DNA from: DASXYG01 sp036502625
GTDB taxonomy: Bacteria > Actinomycetota > Actinomycetes > Streptosporangiales > Streptosporangiaceae
Direction: 5' to 3'
Assembly: GCA_036502625.1 (NCBI GenBank)
Contig: DASXYG010000095.1
Span: 1 to 64,000 of the forward strand
Length of the DNA: 64,000 bases
Under the pieces are notes generated by a model. It searched no databases and was not told where the DNA came from. It saw nothing but the letters and a program-made list of their open reading frames with translations. Position numbers and translations under genes: made by a program. Positions 18,622 to 27,215 of the stretch are shown in pieces; position 1 is the first letter of the stretch; each line of letters begins with the position of its first letter.

Positions 18622-19266
18622 ATGAGCGCAGCGGGGACCGGGGCGGGTGAGCCGTCCGTACGCGGCCGGATCGACAAGCGGCGCGCCATCCTGGACGCCG
18701 CGTTCGCCGTGTTCGCCCGCGAGGGCTACACCCAGGCGGGCGTCGACGTCATCGCCGCGGAGGCCGGCGTCGCCAAGGCCACCGTCTACAACCATTTCGG
18801 CGGCAAGGAGACCCTCCTCAGGCAGGCGTTCGCGGCGCTCGCCGACGACGCGCTCGCGCGCAACCTCGCCGCCGTCGACCGCCTCACCGAACGCGGCGGC
18901 ACCCGCGCCCGGCTCGAAGACGTCGCCGTCCACCTGCTGACCTGCTACTGCGACGAGAAGTCGCGCACGATGCGCCGGCTGCTCGTCGCCGAGACGCCCC
19001 GCTTCCCGGCCCTCGTCGACATCGTGCAGGAGCAGGTCGGCGACCGCGTGCTCCAGGCGCTCGCCGACCGGCTGGCCCGGCTGTCGGTCGCCGGCCTGCT
19101 GCGCACCCCCGACCCGGCGCTCGCGGCCGAGCAGTTCACCGCCCTGCTCACCGCCCCGATCGACCGCCGCTCCCGCCTCGGCACCCGCCGCGTGCCCGCC
19201 ACCGAGCTGCGCGCCACGGCGAAGGCCGCGGTCGGCACCTTCCTCGCGGCGTACGGCCCGCGTTAG
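18622..19266 (+). CDS. TetR/AcrR-family repressor
   Basis: 214 residues. The helix-turn-helix occupies residues 20-65 (ILDAAFAVFAREGYTQAGVD, then AGVAKATVYNHFGGKETLL). The C-terminal domain resembles the AcrR/TetR_C_7 type. Divergent from the DHA2 pump, 126 bp apart, so it probably represses the pump and itself. The intervening DNA holds CTGTACGG and CCGGTACAG half-sites in inverted orientation that could be its operator, though the match is weak. ATG start with GAGG upstream. Confidence 0.88.
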   Translation: MSAAGTGAGEPSVRGRIDKRRAILDAAFAVFAREGYTQAGVDVIAAEAGVAKATVYNHFGGKETLLRQAFAALADDALARNLAAVDRLTERGGTRARLEDVAVHLLTCYCDEKSRTMRRLLVAETPRFPALVDIVQEQVGDRVLQALADRLARLSVAGLLRTPDPALAAEQFTALLTAPIDRRSRLGTRRVPATELRATAKAAVGTFLAAYGPR

Positions 19267-19340
19267 GCCTTTACTCCGCGCCGCCGGTCTGCTTACCGTG
19301 CGCCCGGACCCGTACGGACCGGCCACCTGGAGGGACCCGC

Positions 19341-20252
19341 GTGCTTCCCGCCACGACGACCGAGGAGGTGGCCGGCGCCCTCGCCGACGGGCGGCCGGTC
19401 GTCGCCCTGGAGTCGACGCTCATCGCCCACGGCCTACCGCGCCCCCGCAACCTGGAGGTCGCCGCCGAGCTCGAGGACCGGCTGCGCGCGGCCGGGGTCA
19501 CGCCCGCCACGATCGGCGTGGTCGGCGGGCAGGTACGGATCGGGCTCGACGCCGCCGCGCTCGACCGGCTCGCGACCCGTACGGACGTCGTCAAGGCGAG
19601 CGTCCGCGACCTGCCCGCGGCCGTCGCGACCGGCGCCGACGCGGCCACCACGGTCGCCGCCACCGCGCTGCTCGCCCACCGCGCGGGCATCCGGGTGTTC
19701 GCCACCGGCGGCCTCGGCGGCGTCCACCGGGGCGCCGCCGCCACCTTCGACGAGTCGACCGACCTGCCCACGCTGGCGCGCACCCCGATCACCGTGACCT
19801 GCGCCGGCGTGAAGTCCATCCTGGACGTCCCGGCCACCCTCGAACGCCTGGAGACGCTCGGCGTCACCGTGGTCGGCTACCGTACGGACCGCTTCCCCGG
19901 CTTCTACCTCACCAACTCCGGCCACCCGGTCGACTGGCGCGCCGACGACCCCGGCACGGTCGCGCGCATGATGTCCGCCGCCGACTCCCTCGGCCTCGCC
20001 TCCGCCATCGTCGTCGCCAACCCGCTGCCCGAGGACCGCCAGCTCCCCCCGGACCTGCACGAACGCCTGCTCACCGACGCCCTGGCCGCGGCCGGCCGCG
20101 CGGGCGTCACCGGCAAGCCGCTCACCCCGTTCCTGCTCGACCATTTCCACCGGGCGTCGGCGGGCGCCAGCCTGGAGGCCAACGTCCACGCCGTACGGTC
20201 CAACGTGGACGTCGCCGCGGCGATCGCCACCGCGTGGGCCGCGGCGGTGTGA
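19341..20252 (+). CDS. psuG: Pseudouridine-5'-phosphate glycosidase
   Basis: 303 residues, the standard PsuG length. Conserved landmarks are ALESTLIAHGLPRPRN, ATIGVVGGQVRIGLD, FATGGLGGVHRGAAATFDES, CAGVKSILDVPATLERLET and LTPFLLDHFHRASAGASLEAN. The enzyme cleaves pseudouridine 5'-phosphate reversibly to uracil and ribose 5-phosphate, salvaging the modified base from RNA turnover. The gene overlaps the following sugar-kinase gene in GTGTGA, so the two are translated together, as in the usual psuG-psuK pair. GTG start with GGAGGGA upstream. Confidence 0.95.
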   Translation: MLPATTTEEVAGALADGRPVVALESTLIAHGLPRPRNLEVAAELEDRLRAAGVTPATIGVVGGQVRIGLDAAALDRLATRTDVVKASVRDLPAAVATGADAATTVAATALLAHRAGIRVFATGGLGGVHRGAAATFDESTDLPTLARTPITVTCAGVKSILDVPATLERLETLGVTVVGYRTDRFPGFYLTNSGHPVDWRADDPGTVARMMSAADSLGLASAIVVANPLPEDRQLPPDLHERLLTDALAAAGRAGVTGKPLTPFLLDHFHRASAGASLEANVHAVRSNVDVAAAIATAWAAAV

Positions 20253-21133
20253 CCGCGCCGGGCACGATCCTGGTCGTCGGCGACGTCATCGACGACGTCG
20301 TGGTCCGCCCGCTGCGCGCCCCCGCGCCGGACACCGACACGCCCGCGGAGATCACCGCCTGCCCGGGCGGCTCGGGCGCCAACCAGGCCGCCTGGCTCGG
20401 CGCGCTCGGCGCGGACGTCAGGTTCGCCGGCCGTACGGGGGCCCGCGACGCGGCCGGGCACGCGGCGGCGCTGCGCGCGTCCGGCGTGGACGCCCGGCTG
20501 GCCGCCGACCCGGCCGCGCCCACCGGCCAGATCGTGGTGCTCGTCCGCGACGGCCGCCGCGACATGTTCACCAGCCGCGGCGCCAACCTCAACCTGACCG
20601 CCGCGGACCTCCCCGACACCCTCCTCGACGGGGTCGCGCTGCTGCACGTCTCCGGCTACTCGCTGTTCCACGACGGCGTACGCGCGGCCGTCACCGGCCT
20701 GATGGCCCGCGCGCGCCGCCGCGGCGTCGCGCTGTCCGTGGACCCGGCGTCGGCGGGGTTCCTGCGGGACACCGGCGCGGCCAGGTTCCGTACGTGGACC
20801 GCGCCGGCCCGGCTGATCTTCCCGAACCTGGCCGAGGGCCGCCTGCTCACCGGCGCGCGCACCCCGGACGGCGTCGCCGACGCGCTCACCGCGGCGTACG
20901 ACGTGGTGGCGCTGAAGCTCGGCGCGGACGGCGCCCTGGTCGCGACCGCGGACGGCACGCGGCTGCGGCTGCCGCCCGCCCCGGCGCGCGTCGCCGACCC
21001 CACCGGGAGCGGCGACGCGTTCTGCGCGGGCTACCTCACCGCCTGGATCTCCGGCGCGCCGCCGCGGGCCTGCGGCGACTCCGCGCTCGCCGCCGCCGCG
21101 CGGGCGCTCGCCACGATCGGCGCGCGCCCTTAG
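20249..21133 (+). CDS. PfkB-family kinase, probable pseudouridine kinase
   Basis: 294 residues. PfkB signatures are both present: CPGGSGANQAAWLGALGADV near residue 35 and the C-terminal VADPTGSGDAFCAGYL near 250, which carries the GxGD catalytic aspartate. Translational overlap with psuG (4 bp) makes pseudouridine the most likely substrate, so the pair would phosphorylate and then split the nucleoside. The sequence alone cannot separate this from ribokinase-type specificities. Confidence 0.85.
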   Translation: MTAPGTILVVGDVIDDVVVRPLRAPAPDTDTPAEITACPGGSGANQAAWLGALGADVRFAGRTGARDAAGHAAALRASGVDARLAADPAAPTGQIVVLVRDGRRDMFTSRGANLNLTAADLPDTLLDGVALLHVSGYSLFHDGVRAAVTGLMARARRRGVALSVDPASAGFLRDTGAARFRTWTAPARLIFPNLAEGRLLTGARTPDGVADALTAAYDVVALKLGADGALVATADGTRLRLPPAPARVADPTGSGDAFCAGYLTAWISGAPPRACGDSALAAAARALATIGARP

Positions 21134-21146
21134 CGGCCGTACGGCC

Positions 21147-22145
21147 TCACGCACCGCCGAACCGGTCGGGCAGCCCGAACGCGGCGAAGTGGCCGGCGCC
21201 GATGAACGACGTGAGCCCGGCGATGCGCCCGCCGTCCGCGGCGCGCAGCTCCAGCACGGTGATCGACCACGCCGGGTAGGCGCCGGTGGCCGGGTCCAGG
21301 ATGAAGAACGCCACGGCGGGCTGCCCGTTCGCGGTGACCGGTGTCCACCGCCAGCCGGGGCAGGTCGTCAGTGGCACCGCCTTCGCGAACGCCATGACGG
21401 TGTCGATCCCCGCGTACCAGTTCGGCAGCGGCGGCATCGACCAGGTCACGTCCGCGGTCAGCAGCCCGACCAGGGTGTCGGCGTCGCCGCGCTCCAGGGC
21501 GGTGGCGTACGCCGTGACCATCTCGCGTACGCGCGCGTCGCCGATCTCGCGCAGCGTCCGCTGCTGGCTCACCGGCGGCACCCGCTCCGCCACGAGCCGG
21601 CGCGCGCGGGCGATCGCGGAGTTCACCGAGGTCACGGAGGTGTCCATCAGCTCGGCGATCTCCGCGGCGGAGAACCCGAGCACCTCGAACAGCAGCAGCG
21701 CGGCCCGCTGGTTGCCGGGCAGGTGCTGGAGCGCGGCGACGAACGCCAGCTCGACGGACTCGCGCCGTTCGTACGCGGTCTCCGGCCCGGGGTACGGGCC
21801 GAGCCAGGCGACGTCCGTACGCGGGGTGTCCGGCTCGACGCCCTCACTGGCGGGGCCGAGGTCGACGGGCAGCGCGCGGCGGCCGCGCGCCTCGACGAGG
21901 TCAAGGCAGGTGCGGGTGGCCACGGTGTACAGCCAGGAGCGCAGGGAGCCGCGCCCGGCGAACCCCGCGAGCCCGCGCCACGCCCGCAGCAGGGCGTCCT
22001 GCAGCGCGTCGTCGGCGTCGTGCGCCGAGCCCAGCATGCGGTAGCAGTGCGCGCGCAGCTCCGGGCGCAGCGGCGCGACCAGCCGGGCGAACGCGTCGTC
22101 GTCGCCGCCGCGCGCGCGGACGAGATCTTCGGAAACCTGCTCCAC
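21147..22145 (-). CDS. ECF sigma factor with SnoaL-like C-terminal domain
   Basis: 332 residues. Sigma region 2 is residues about 15-85 (FARLVAPLRPELRAHCYRML, DADDALQDALLRAWRGLAGF) and region 4 about 125-185 (HLPGNQRAALLLFEVLGFSA, then a helix-turn-helix). The remaining 130 residues form a SnoaL/NTF2-like domain (VTAYATALERGDADTLVGLL, NWYAGIDTVMAFAKA) typical of the SigJ/SigX5-like ECF groups, in which it modulates activity in place of a separate anti-sigma factor. The start is GTG with no evident ribosome-binding site. Divergent from the DinB gene, a possible target. Confidence 0.88.
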   Translation of the reverse strand: MEQVSEDLVRARGGDDDAFARLVAPLRPELRAHCYRMLGSAHDADDALQDALLRAWRGLAGFAGRGSLRSWLYTVATRTCLDLVEARGRRALPVDLGPASEGVEPDTPRTDVAWLGPYPGPETAYERRESVELAFVAALQHLPGNQRAALLLFEVLGFSAAEIAELMDTSVTSVNSAIARARRLVAERVPPVSQQRTLREIGDARVREMVTAYATALERGDADTLVGLLTADVTWSMPPLPNWYAGIDTVMAFAKAVPLTTCPGWRWTPVTANGQPAVAFFILDPATGAYPAWSITVLELRAADGGRIAGLTSFIGAGHFAAFGLPDRFGGA

Positions 22146-22217
22146 AAGCGACGATTCTGCCCGACTCCGGGGGTCACGTCCCCGACACCGCTATCCGTGA
22201 CCTCAGGAAGGCACCCG

Positions 22218-22799
22218 ATGACCGACGCAAAGCACGACCTGCACGTATACCTGCGCGAGGGGCGCGCCGCGCTGCTGTGGAAGCTCGACGGCCTGTCCGA
22301 GTACGACGTGCGCCGCCCGCTCACGCCCACGGGCACGAACCTGCTCGGCCTGGTCAAGCACATGTCGACGGTGCAGCTCCTGACGCTGGGCTGGGTGTTC
22401 GACCGGCACTTCACCGAGCCGGTGGCGTGGTTCCAGCGCGACCTGCCGCCGAACACCGACATGTGGGCGCTGCCCGAGGAGTCGCGCGCGTACGTCATCG
22501 GCGTGTACGAGAAGGCGTCCGCGCACGCCGACGCGACGATCGCCGCGCTCGACCCGGACACCCGCGGAAACATGCCGTGGCTGGGCGACGCCGACGGGCG
22601 GCCCACGCTGATCCGCGCCATGGCGCACGTGGTCGCCGAACTCCAGCGCCACCTCGGCCAGGCCGACATCGTCCGCGAGTTGGTCGACGGGTCCGCGGGC
22701 CTGTACGCGCACACGCCGTTCCTGCCGGACGGCGACGCCGCGTGGTGGGCCGACCACCGCGAGCGCGTGGAGCGGGCCGCGAAGGAGGCGGACGCCTGA
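22218..22799 (+). CDS. DinB/DUF664-family protein
   Basis: 193 residues forming the four-helix DinB-like fold. Recognisable segments are REGRAALLWKLDGLSEYDVR, LLGLVKHMSTVQLLTLGWVF (first metal-ligand His) and VVAELQRHLGQADIVREL (His in helix 4). Members include mycothiol-dependent transferases and many uncharacterised metalloproteins. Start ATG has AGGAAGG 7 bp upstream. It is divergent from the ECF sigma gene and convergent with the WYL regulator. Confidence 0.87.
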   Translation: MTDAKHDLHVYLREGRAALLWKLDGLSEYDVRRPLTPTGTNLLGLVKHMSTVQLLTLGWVFDRHFTEPVAWFQRDLPPNTDMWALPEESRAYVIGVYEKASAHADATIAALDPDTRGNMPWLGDADGRPTLIRAMAHVVAELQRHLGQADIVRELVDGSAGLYAHTPFLPDGDAAWWADHRERVERAAKEADA

Positions 22800-22809
22800 G
22801 CCGTACGCG

Positions 22810-23769
22810 TCAGCCGCCGGTCGCGCGAGCGGCGCGGCCGGCGGCGGCGCGGAGGTGGGCGACCAGCTCGGGCGGCTCGTGCACCTCGAACTCGCAGCCG
22901 AGCATGATCAGCCGCGCGGCCAGCCACTCCAGGGTGTCCGGCGCGCCGCGCAGGCGGCACGTCGCGTCGTCGACCGGCTCGATCTCGCCCTGCCGGTCGC
23001 CGAGCCGCCGCCGCGCCTCGGCCGCGGGGATGCGCAGCGTCGCGACCGGCATGTACGTCGGGGGCTGCGGGTAGAGCGCGCTCGTGACCTGCGACTGCGG
23101 GTTCGTCTCCGGGAGCTCGCGCGGCGGGAAGCGCTGGCCGATGGCGCGCGGATCGGTGATCCGGTCGGCGCGGAAGGTGCGCCACGCGTCGCGGTCGTTG
23201 TCGTACGCGATGAGGTACCACCGCCGGCCGGTCGCGATGAGCTGGTACGGCTCCACCAGGCGGCGGCTCGCGTCGCCGTCGGCCGCCTCGTACGCGAACC
23301 GCACCCGCTCCCGGTTCGCCGCCGCGCCGGTGAGCACGGTCAGCACCTCGGGGTCGACGCGCGGCCCGTCCGGCAGCGGCAGCGCCACCGTGCTCGCGGC
23401 CAGCGCGCCCACGCGGTGGCGCAGCCGCGACGGCAGCACCCGCTCCAGCTTGCCCAGCGCCCGTACGGACGCCTCGCCGATGCCGTGCACCGCCTGCCCC
23501 GCCGCGGTCCGGAGCCCGACGGCGATGGCCACGGCCTCCTCGTCATCGAGCAGCAGCGGCGGCATCGCGGCCCCCGCCGCCAGCCGGTAGCCCCCATCGG
23601 GGCCCATCGTCGTCTCGACGGGGTAGCCGAGGTCGCGCAGCCGGTCGATGTCCCGCCGAATGGTCCGCGCGGTCACCCCCAGCCGCCCGGCCAGCTCACT
23701 GCCCGGCCATTCACGCGGCGTCTGCAACAGCGACAACAAGCTGAGCAGCCGCACCGGCGTATCACTCAT
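22810..23769 (-). CDS. WYL-domain transcriptional regulator (YafY type)
   Basis: 319 residues. The N-terminal winged helix (SELAGRLGVTARTIRRDIDR, residues 25-45) is followed by the WYL sensor (RLVEPYQLIATGRRWYLIAY near 165-185) and a C-terminal WCX extension (near 240-310). WYL proteins often sense nucleic-acid or cyclic ligands and are common around repair and defence genes. Divergent from the AlkZ-like gene, with the dyad AGGAC-AC-GTCCT between them; autoregulation and control of that neighbour are inferred. Confidence 0.88.
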   Translation of the reverse strand: MSDTPVRLLSLLSLLQTPREWPGSELAGRLGVTARTIRRDIDRLRDLGYPVETTMGPDGGYRLAAGAAMPPLLLDDEEAVAIAVGLRTAAGQAVHGIGEASVRALGKLERVLPSRLRHRVGALAASTVALPLPDGPRVDPEVLTVLTGAAANRERVRFAYEAADGDASRRLVEPYQLIATGRRWYLIAYDNDRDAWRTFRADRITDPRAIGQRFPPRELPETNPQSQVTSALYPQPPTYMPVATLRIPAAEARRRLGDRQGEIEPVDDATCRLRGAPDTLEWLAARLIMLGCEFEVHEPPELVAHLRAAAGRAARATGG

Positions 23770-23791
23770 GCCGCCACCCTCCCCGCCGTAT

Positions 23792-23803
23792 AGGACACGT
23801 CCT
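23792..23803. promoter_or_regulatory. Dyad between WYL regulator and AlkZ-like gene
   Basis: AGGACACGTCCT has perfect 5-bp arms (AGGAC/GTCCT) around a 2-bp centre. It lies in the 61-bp divergent gap, 22 bp from the regulator's ATG and 27 bp from the neighbour's GTG. The position is right for a shared operator bound by the WYL protein; binding is not shown. Confidence 0.45.
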
Positions 23804-23830
23804 GACCTACACGGAGCCTACGGTGATCCC

Positions 23831-25033
23831 GTGAAGATCCCGAGCGCGCCCCGTCCCCGTACCGCCGCCATGACCTGGCCCGAAGTGCACGCGCGGCGGC
23901 TGGAGCGGCACGCGCTCGCGGCGCCCGCCGCCGGCGCCGCGCCCGCGGACATCGCCGCCGCGATGGCCGGGGTGCACGCCCAGGTGCTGTCCGCCGCGGA
24001 GCTCGGCATCGCGCTCCGCATCGACGGCGCCACCCGTACGGACGTACGCCACGCCCTGTGGACCGACCGCAGCCTGGTCAAGACGTACGGGCCGCGCGGC
24101 ACCGTGCACCTGCTCGCCACCCGCGACCTCCCGATGTGGACCGCCGCCCTGTCCGCCGTCCCGGTGGCCCCGTCGACCCAGCCGGACGACATCCGGCTGA
24201 CCCCGGCGCAGACGGAGGAGGTGGTAGCCGCGATCGCCGACGCCCTCCTCGACGCCGAACTCACGATCGACGAACTGAGCGCCGCGGTCGTGGCCCGCAC
24301 CGGCCCCTGGGCGGGCGACCTGGTCATGCCCGCCTTCCAGACCTACTGGCCACGCTGGCGCCAGGCCATGCACCTTGCGGGAATGCGCGGCGCCCTCTGC
24401 TTCGCCCCCAACCGCGGCCGCAAGGTCACCTACACCAACCCCCACCGCCACCTCACCACCACCACCCCGGCGGCAGCACCCGGCGCCCGTCCGGCCGCGC
24501 CCGAGCCGGAGGCGGCTCTGGCGGAGCTGCTCGGGGCGTACCTGAACGCGTACGGCCCCGCCACGCCGCGCGCGTTCGCCCACTGGCTGAACACCCCGGT
24601 CACCTGGGCCGCCGACCTCTTCGCGTCCCAAGGCGACCGCCTCACCCCCGTGGACGTCGAGGGCACCACGGCGTGGGTGGCCGCGGGCGACATCCGCGCC
24701 CCGGCGGAGCCGCCGTCCGGGGTGCGCCTCCTCCCGTACTTCGACACGTACGCCTACCGGGTGGGCAACCTCCCCCCGGACCGCCTGGCCACCCCGGAGG
24801 CCGCCCCCGCCATGAAGGCCAACCACCAGCTCCTCCTGGTGGACGGCCTGGTCGCGGGCCGCTGGCACCAGCAGCGCACGGGCCGCAACCTGGCGCTCAC
24901 GGTGGCCCCCGCCACCCCCCTGAGCCGCCACCACCTGGAGTCCCTGGAGTCCCAGGCCACCCGCCTCGGCGAAATCCTGGAGGCCACCCCCACCCTGACC
25001 CTCGGACAAGTCACCACCGGCGGCCACGCGTAG
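23831..25033 (+). CDS. Winged-helix DNA-binding protein, AlkZ/HTH_42 family
   Basis: 400 residues, the family's typical length. Conserved stretches include VHAQVLSAAELGIALRIDGA, KTYGPRGTVHLLATRDLPMW, AYGPATPRAFAHWL and the C-terminal LLVDGLVAGRW. AlkZ-family members are DNA glycosylases that unhook interstrand crosslinks, some providing self-resistance to DNA-alkylating natural products; many genomic homologues are untested. The glycosylase QxQ motif cannot be identified with confidence, so activity is uncertain. GTG at 23831 is chosen over ATG 23870 because GGAG lies upstream. Confidence 0.82.
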   Translation: MKIPSAPRPRTAAMTWPEVHARRLERHALAAPAAGAAPADIAAAMAGVHAQVLSAAELGIALRIDGATRTDVRHALWTDRSLVKTYGPRGTVHLLATRDLPMWTAALSAVPVAPSTQPDDIRLTPAQTEEVVAAIADALLDAELTIDELSAAVVARTGPWAGDLVMPAFQTYWPRWRQAMHLAGMRGALCFAPNRGRKVTYTNPHRHLTTTTPAAAPGARPAAPEPEAALAELLGAYLNAYGPATPRAFAHWLNTPVTWAADLFASQGDRLTPVDVEGTTAWVAAGDIRAPAEPPSGVRLLPYFDTYAYRVGNLPPDRLATPEAAPAMKANHQLLLVDGLVAGRWHQQRTGRNLALTVAPATPLSRHHLESLESQATRLGEILEATPTLTLGQVTTGGHA

Positions 25034-25080
25034 CCACAGGAGCCGCAGGGCAGGCGCGCAGCCGCGCGCACGCCGTACCC

Positions 25081-25174
25081 ACCTCACGCCTTGGCCGCAG
25101 CGCGGAGGGCAACGCGGCCACGCGCAAGCCGCACCCTTACCTCACGCGGGAGCCGCGGCGCGGAGGGCGGCGCG
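25081..25174. repeat. Local duplication at the 3' end of the phosphotransferase gene
   Basis: About 36 bp is present twice at 58-bp spacing: 25081-25116 starts CCTCACGCCTTGGCCGCAGC and 25139-25174 starts CCTCACGCGGGAGCCGCGGC. The second copy encodes the gene's last residues (ALRAAAPA, stop). The first would encode ALRAAAKA, stop, in a frame just downstream. It looks like a small tandem duplication that moved or copied the gene's end. Confidence 0.55.
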
Positions 25175-26386
25175 GATCTCCGCGGCCGGGTCCCCCTCGT
25201 GGTAGACGCGCTCCGAGGGCTCGATTCCGTCGAGGAACTCCTGGTAGCGGGCCGCGTACGCGAGATGCGCGAGTGGCGCCCCCACCTCGAGCGCCCGCTC
25301 CGGCGCGCACCCGGGAACCGCGTCGCGCCACGCCATCGCCCAGGCCCGCCGCGCGACCTCAAGCCGCCGCCCGGTGAGGAAGTGCCCCATCCGCAGCCCG
25401 TCCAGCACCGGATCCCCCAGATGCGCGTCCGCGAAGTCCAGCACGACCGGCGCCCCGCCATCGCTGCGCCAGTTCCCCGGATGGAAGTCCCCGTGCACCA
25501 CCGTCCCCGGCAACCCGCACCCGTCCAGCGCACCCCACCGCCCGGCCAACCCCCGCGCCCGCTCCACCTCCCGCGCACTCAACCCACCAGGCCGTACGCC
25601 CGCCCCGTCTCCCGGCCGAGCCCCGTCCTCCCGGTCGAGCAGCGCCCGTACGCGCCCGGCCAGTACGGACCCGCGCCGGTCCGCGACCCCGGCCGGAGCC
25701 CCGTGCGCCAGCGCGGCCTGCGCCTCCACCAGCCGCGTGACGGCACCGGTGATCACCTCGGCGGACGCCTCCCAGCAGTCCCGCCCCGGCACCTCGTCCA
25801 TGAGCACCCGCCCCGGCCCCGCCGCCAGCACCCGCCCCGGCGCAGCCGCCAGCACCCGCGGCACCAGCCCCGGCGCCACCCCCGCGAACGCCCCGATCAC
25901 CGCGGCCTCGTCCGCCGCGAACCCCGGAACCGCCTTCAGCCAGGCGTAACCGCCCGCGGTCGGAAACCGGAACACCCCGGACAGGTTCCACGTACGGACC
26001 TGCTCCACCGCCCCCGTCACGGGCCGCCCAACCCCCGCGAGCGCACCCACCGCCCACGCGAGCAGCTCCCGCACCCCCGCATCCGTAGCCCAAGCCGCCC
26101 GCAACTCCTCAGGCCCGGTCAGCGCCTCAAGCCCCGGATCACCCCGCAGCCCACCCCCCGGCCGCCGATCCACCGCAACGTGATACACCACATGCCCATC
26201 CCGCCCCCCGGACCCCCCGTCCACCCGCAGCAGCCGCAACACCACCACAGGAACACCCAGTTCAGCCCGCAACCAAGCGACCACCGGCCGCACGTCCGCC
26301 CACCACGGCGTATCCACCACCACAGGCCCGACAACCCCCAGGCCCACGCCCGCACGGCTCACCCACGCACTGACGCTCCGCCCCAC
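25142..26386 (-). CDS. APH-family phosphotransferase-like kinase
   Basis: About 414 residues. The catalytic loop VVHGDFHPGNW (HGDxHxxN) and the metal-binding DFADAHLGDP lie about 110-85 residues before the C-terminus, as in aminoglycoside/choline-kinase-like enzymes. The first 130 residues (PWWADVRPVVAWLRAELGVP onward) are an added N-terminal domain seen in many actinobacterial homologues. Whether it phosphorylates an antibiotic or a metabolite is unknown. The start is uncertain: GTG at 26386 is used, and the frame stays open to 26452, where the repeat field begins. Confidence 0.78.
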   Translation of the reverse strand: MGRSVSAWVSRAGVGLGVVGPVVVDTPWWADVRPVVAWLRAELGVPVVVLRLLRVDGGSGGRDGHVVYHVAVDRRPGGGLRGDPGLEALTGPEELRAAWATDAGVRELLAWAVGALAGVGRPVTGAVEQVRTWNLSGVFRFPTAGGYAWLKAVPGFAADEAAVIGAFAGVAPGLVPRVLAAAPGRVLAAGPGRVLMDEVPGRDCWEASAEVITGAVTRLVEAQAALAHGAPAGVADRRGSVLAGRVRALLDREDGARPGDGAGVRPGGLSAREVERARGLAGRWGALDGCGLPGTVVHGDFHPGNWRSDGGAPVVLDFADAHLGDPVLDGLRMGHFLTGRRLEVARRAWAMAWRDAVPGCAPERALEVGAPLAHLAYAARYQEFLDGIEPSERVYHEGDPAAEIRAALRAAAPA

Positions 26387-26452
26387 ACCCCCATTCTGCG
26401 CACCGCGCGCCACCCCACACGACCCGTTTTCCACCACCCGCCCCGAACCCAA

Positions 26453-27200
26453 GCGCGCGGAGACGCGGACTCCCGGAGGGCCACGAGCCCAGGCTCAGAC
26501 GCGAAGGAGCGCGGGTCCCGGGCCGCCACCATCACCCACGAGCCCAAACGCGCGTCCAGGGGAGCCACGGCCCAGGCTCGGATGCGAGGGGGCGCGGGGC
26601 CGCCACCGCCACCGCCACCGCCACCGCACGAGCCCAAACGCGCGCCCAGGGGAAGCGCAAGCCGAGACCCGGGGAGCCCGGAGGGTACGCGGGACAGCCA
26701 CGGCACGAGCCCAAGCGCCCAGGGGAAGCGCAAGCCGAGACCCGGGGAGCCCGGAGGGTACGCGGGACAGCCACGGCACGAGCTCAAGCGCACGGATCCA
26801 GGGGGAGCCACGAGCCCCGGCGCGGGGGCAAAGGGGCGCGGCGGGCTGGGCCGCGGGGATCTGGGGGCGCGGGGATCTAGGGTACGGGGATCTAGGGGTA
26901 CGGGGCGCGGCCCAGAGTGACGCGGGCCCAGGGGCGGGCGCGAAGGGCTCGGGGGTACGGGGCTCGGGGGTACGGGGCTCGGGGAGCGCGAGCCCATACT
27001 GGTGCGGGCCCGGGACGCGAGGGCGTGGGAACGCGGGGGTCGGGCAAGCGCGCGCCCAGGGGAAGCGCAAGCCGAGACCCGGGGGACCCGGGGGACCCGG
27101 GGTACGCGGGGCAGCCACCGCACGAGCCCAAACGCGCGCCCAGGGGAAGCGCAAGCCGAGACCCCGGGGGGCGCGGGGATCTAGGGCCGCGGGGGTACGG
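26453..27200. repeat. Field of interspersed direct repeats, no gene
   Basis: A core starting CGCGCCCAGGGGAAGCGCAA and ending GAGACCCGGGG occurs at 26641-26674, 26714-26747, 27051-27084 and about 27135-27169, the last with one extra C. A second motif, CACGAGCCCAAACGCGCG, precedes most copies (26538, 26627, 26704, 26778, 27121 with small changes). Between them are a CCGCCA microsatellite (about 26602-26626) and several GGGGATCTAGGGTACGGGG-like units (26875-26905). Open frames here merely repeat HEPKRAPRGSASRDPG-like strings on one strand and are not credible proteins. Confidence 0.85.
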
Positions 27201-27215
27201 GCGCGGCGCGGCTCC

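Noticed and set aside
26495..27154. Possible repeat protein (HEPKRAPRGSASRDPG-like units, or the antisense equivalents)
   Set aside because: All frames through the repeat field give similar repetitive strings, there is no ribosome-binding site, and no frame keeps one consistent unit. Treated as noncoding repeats.
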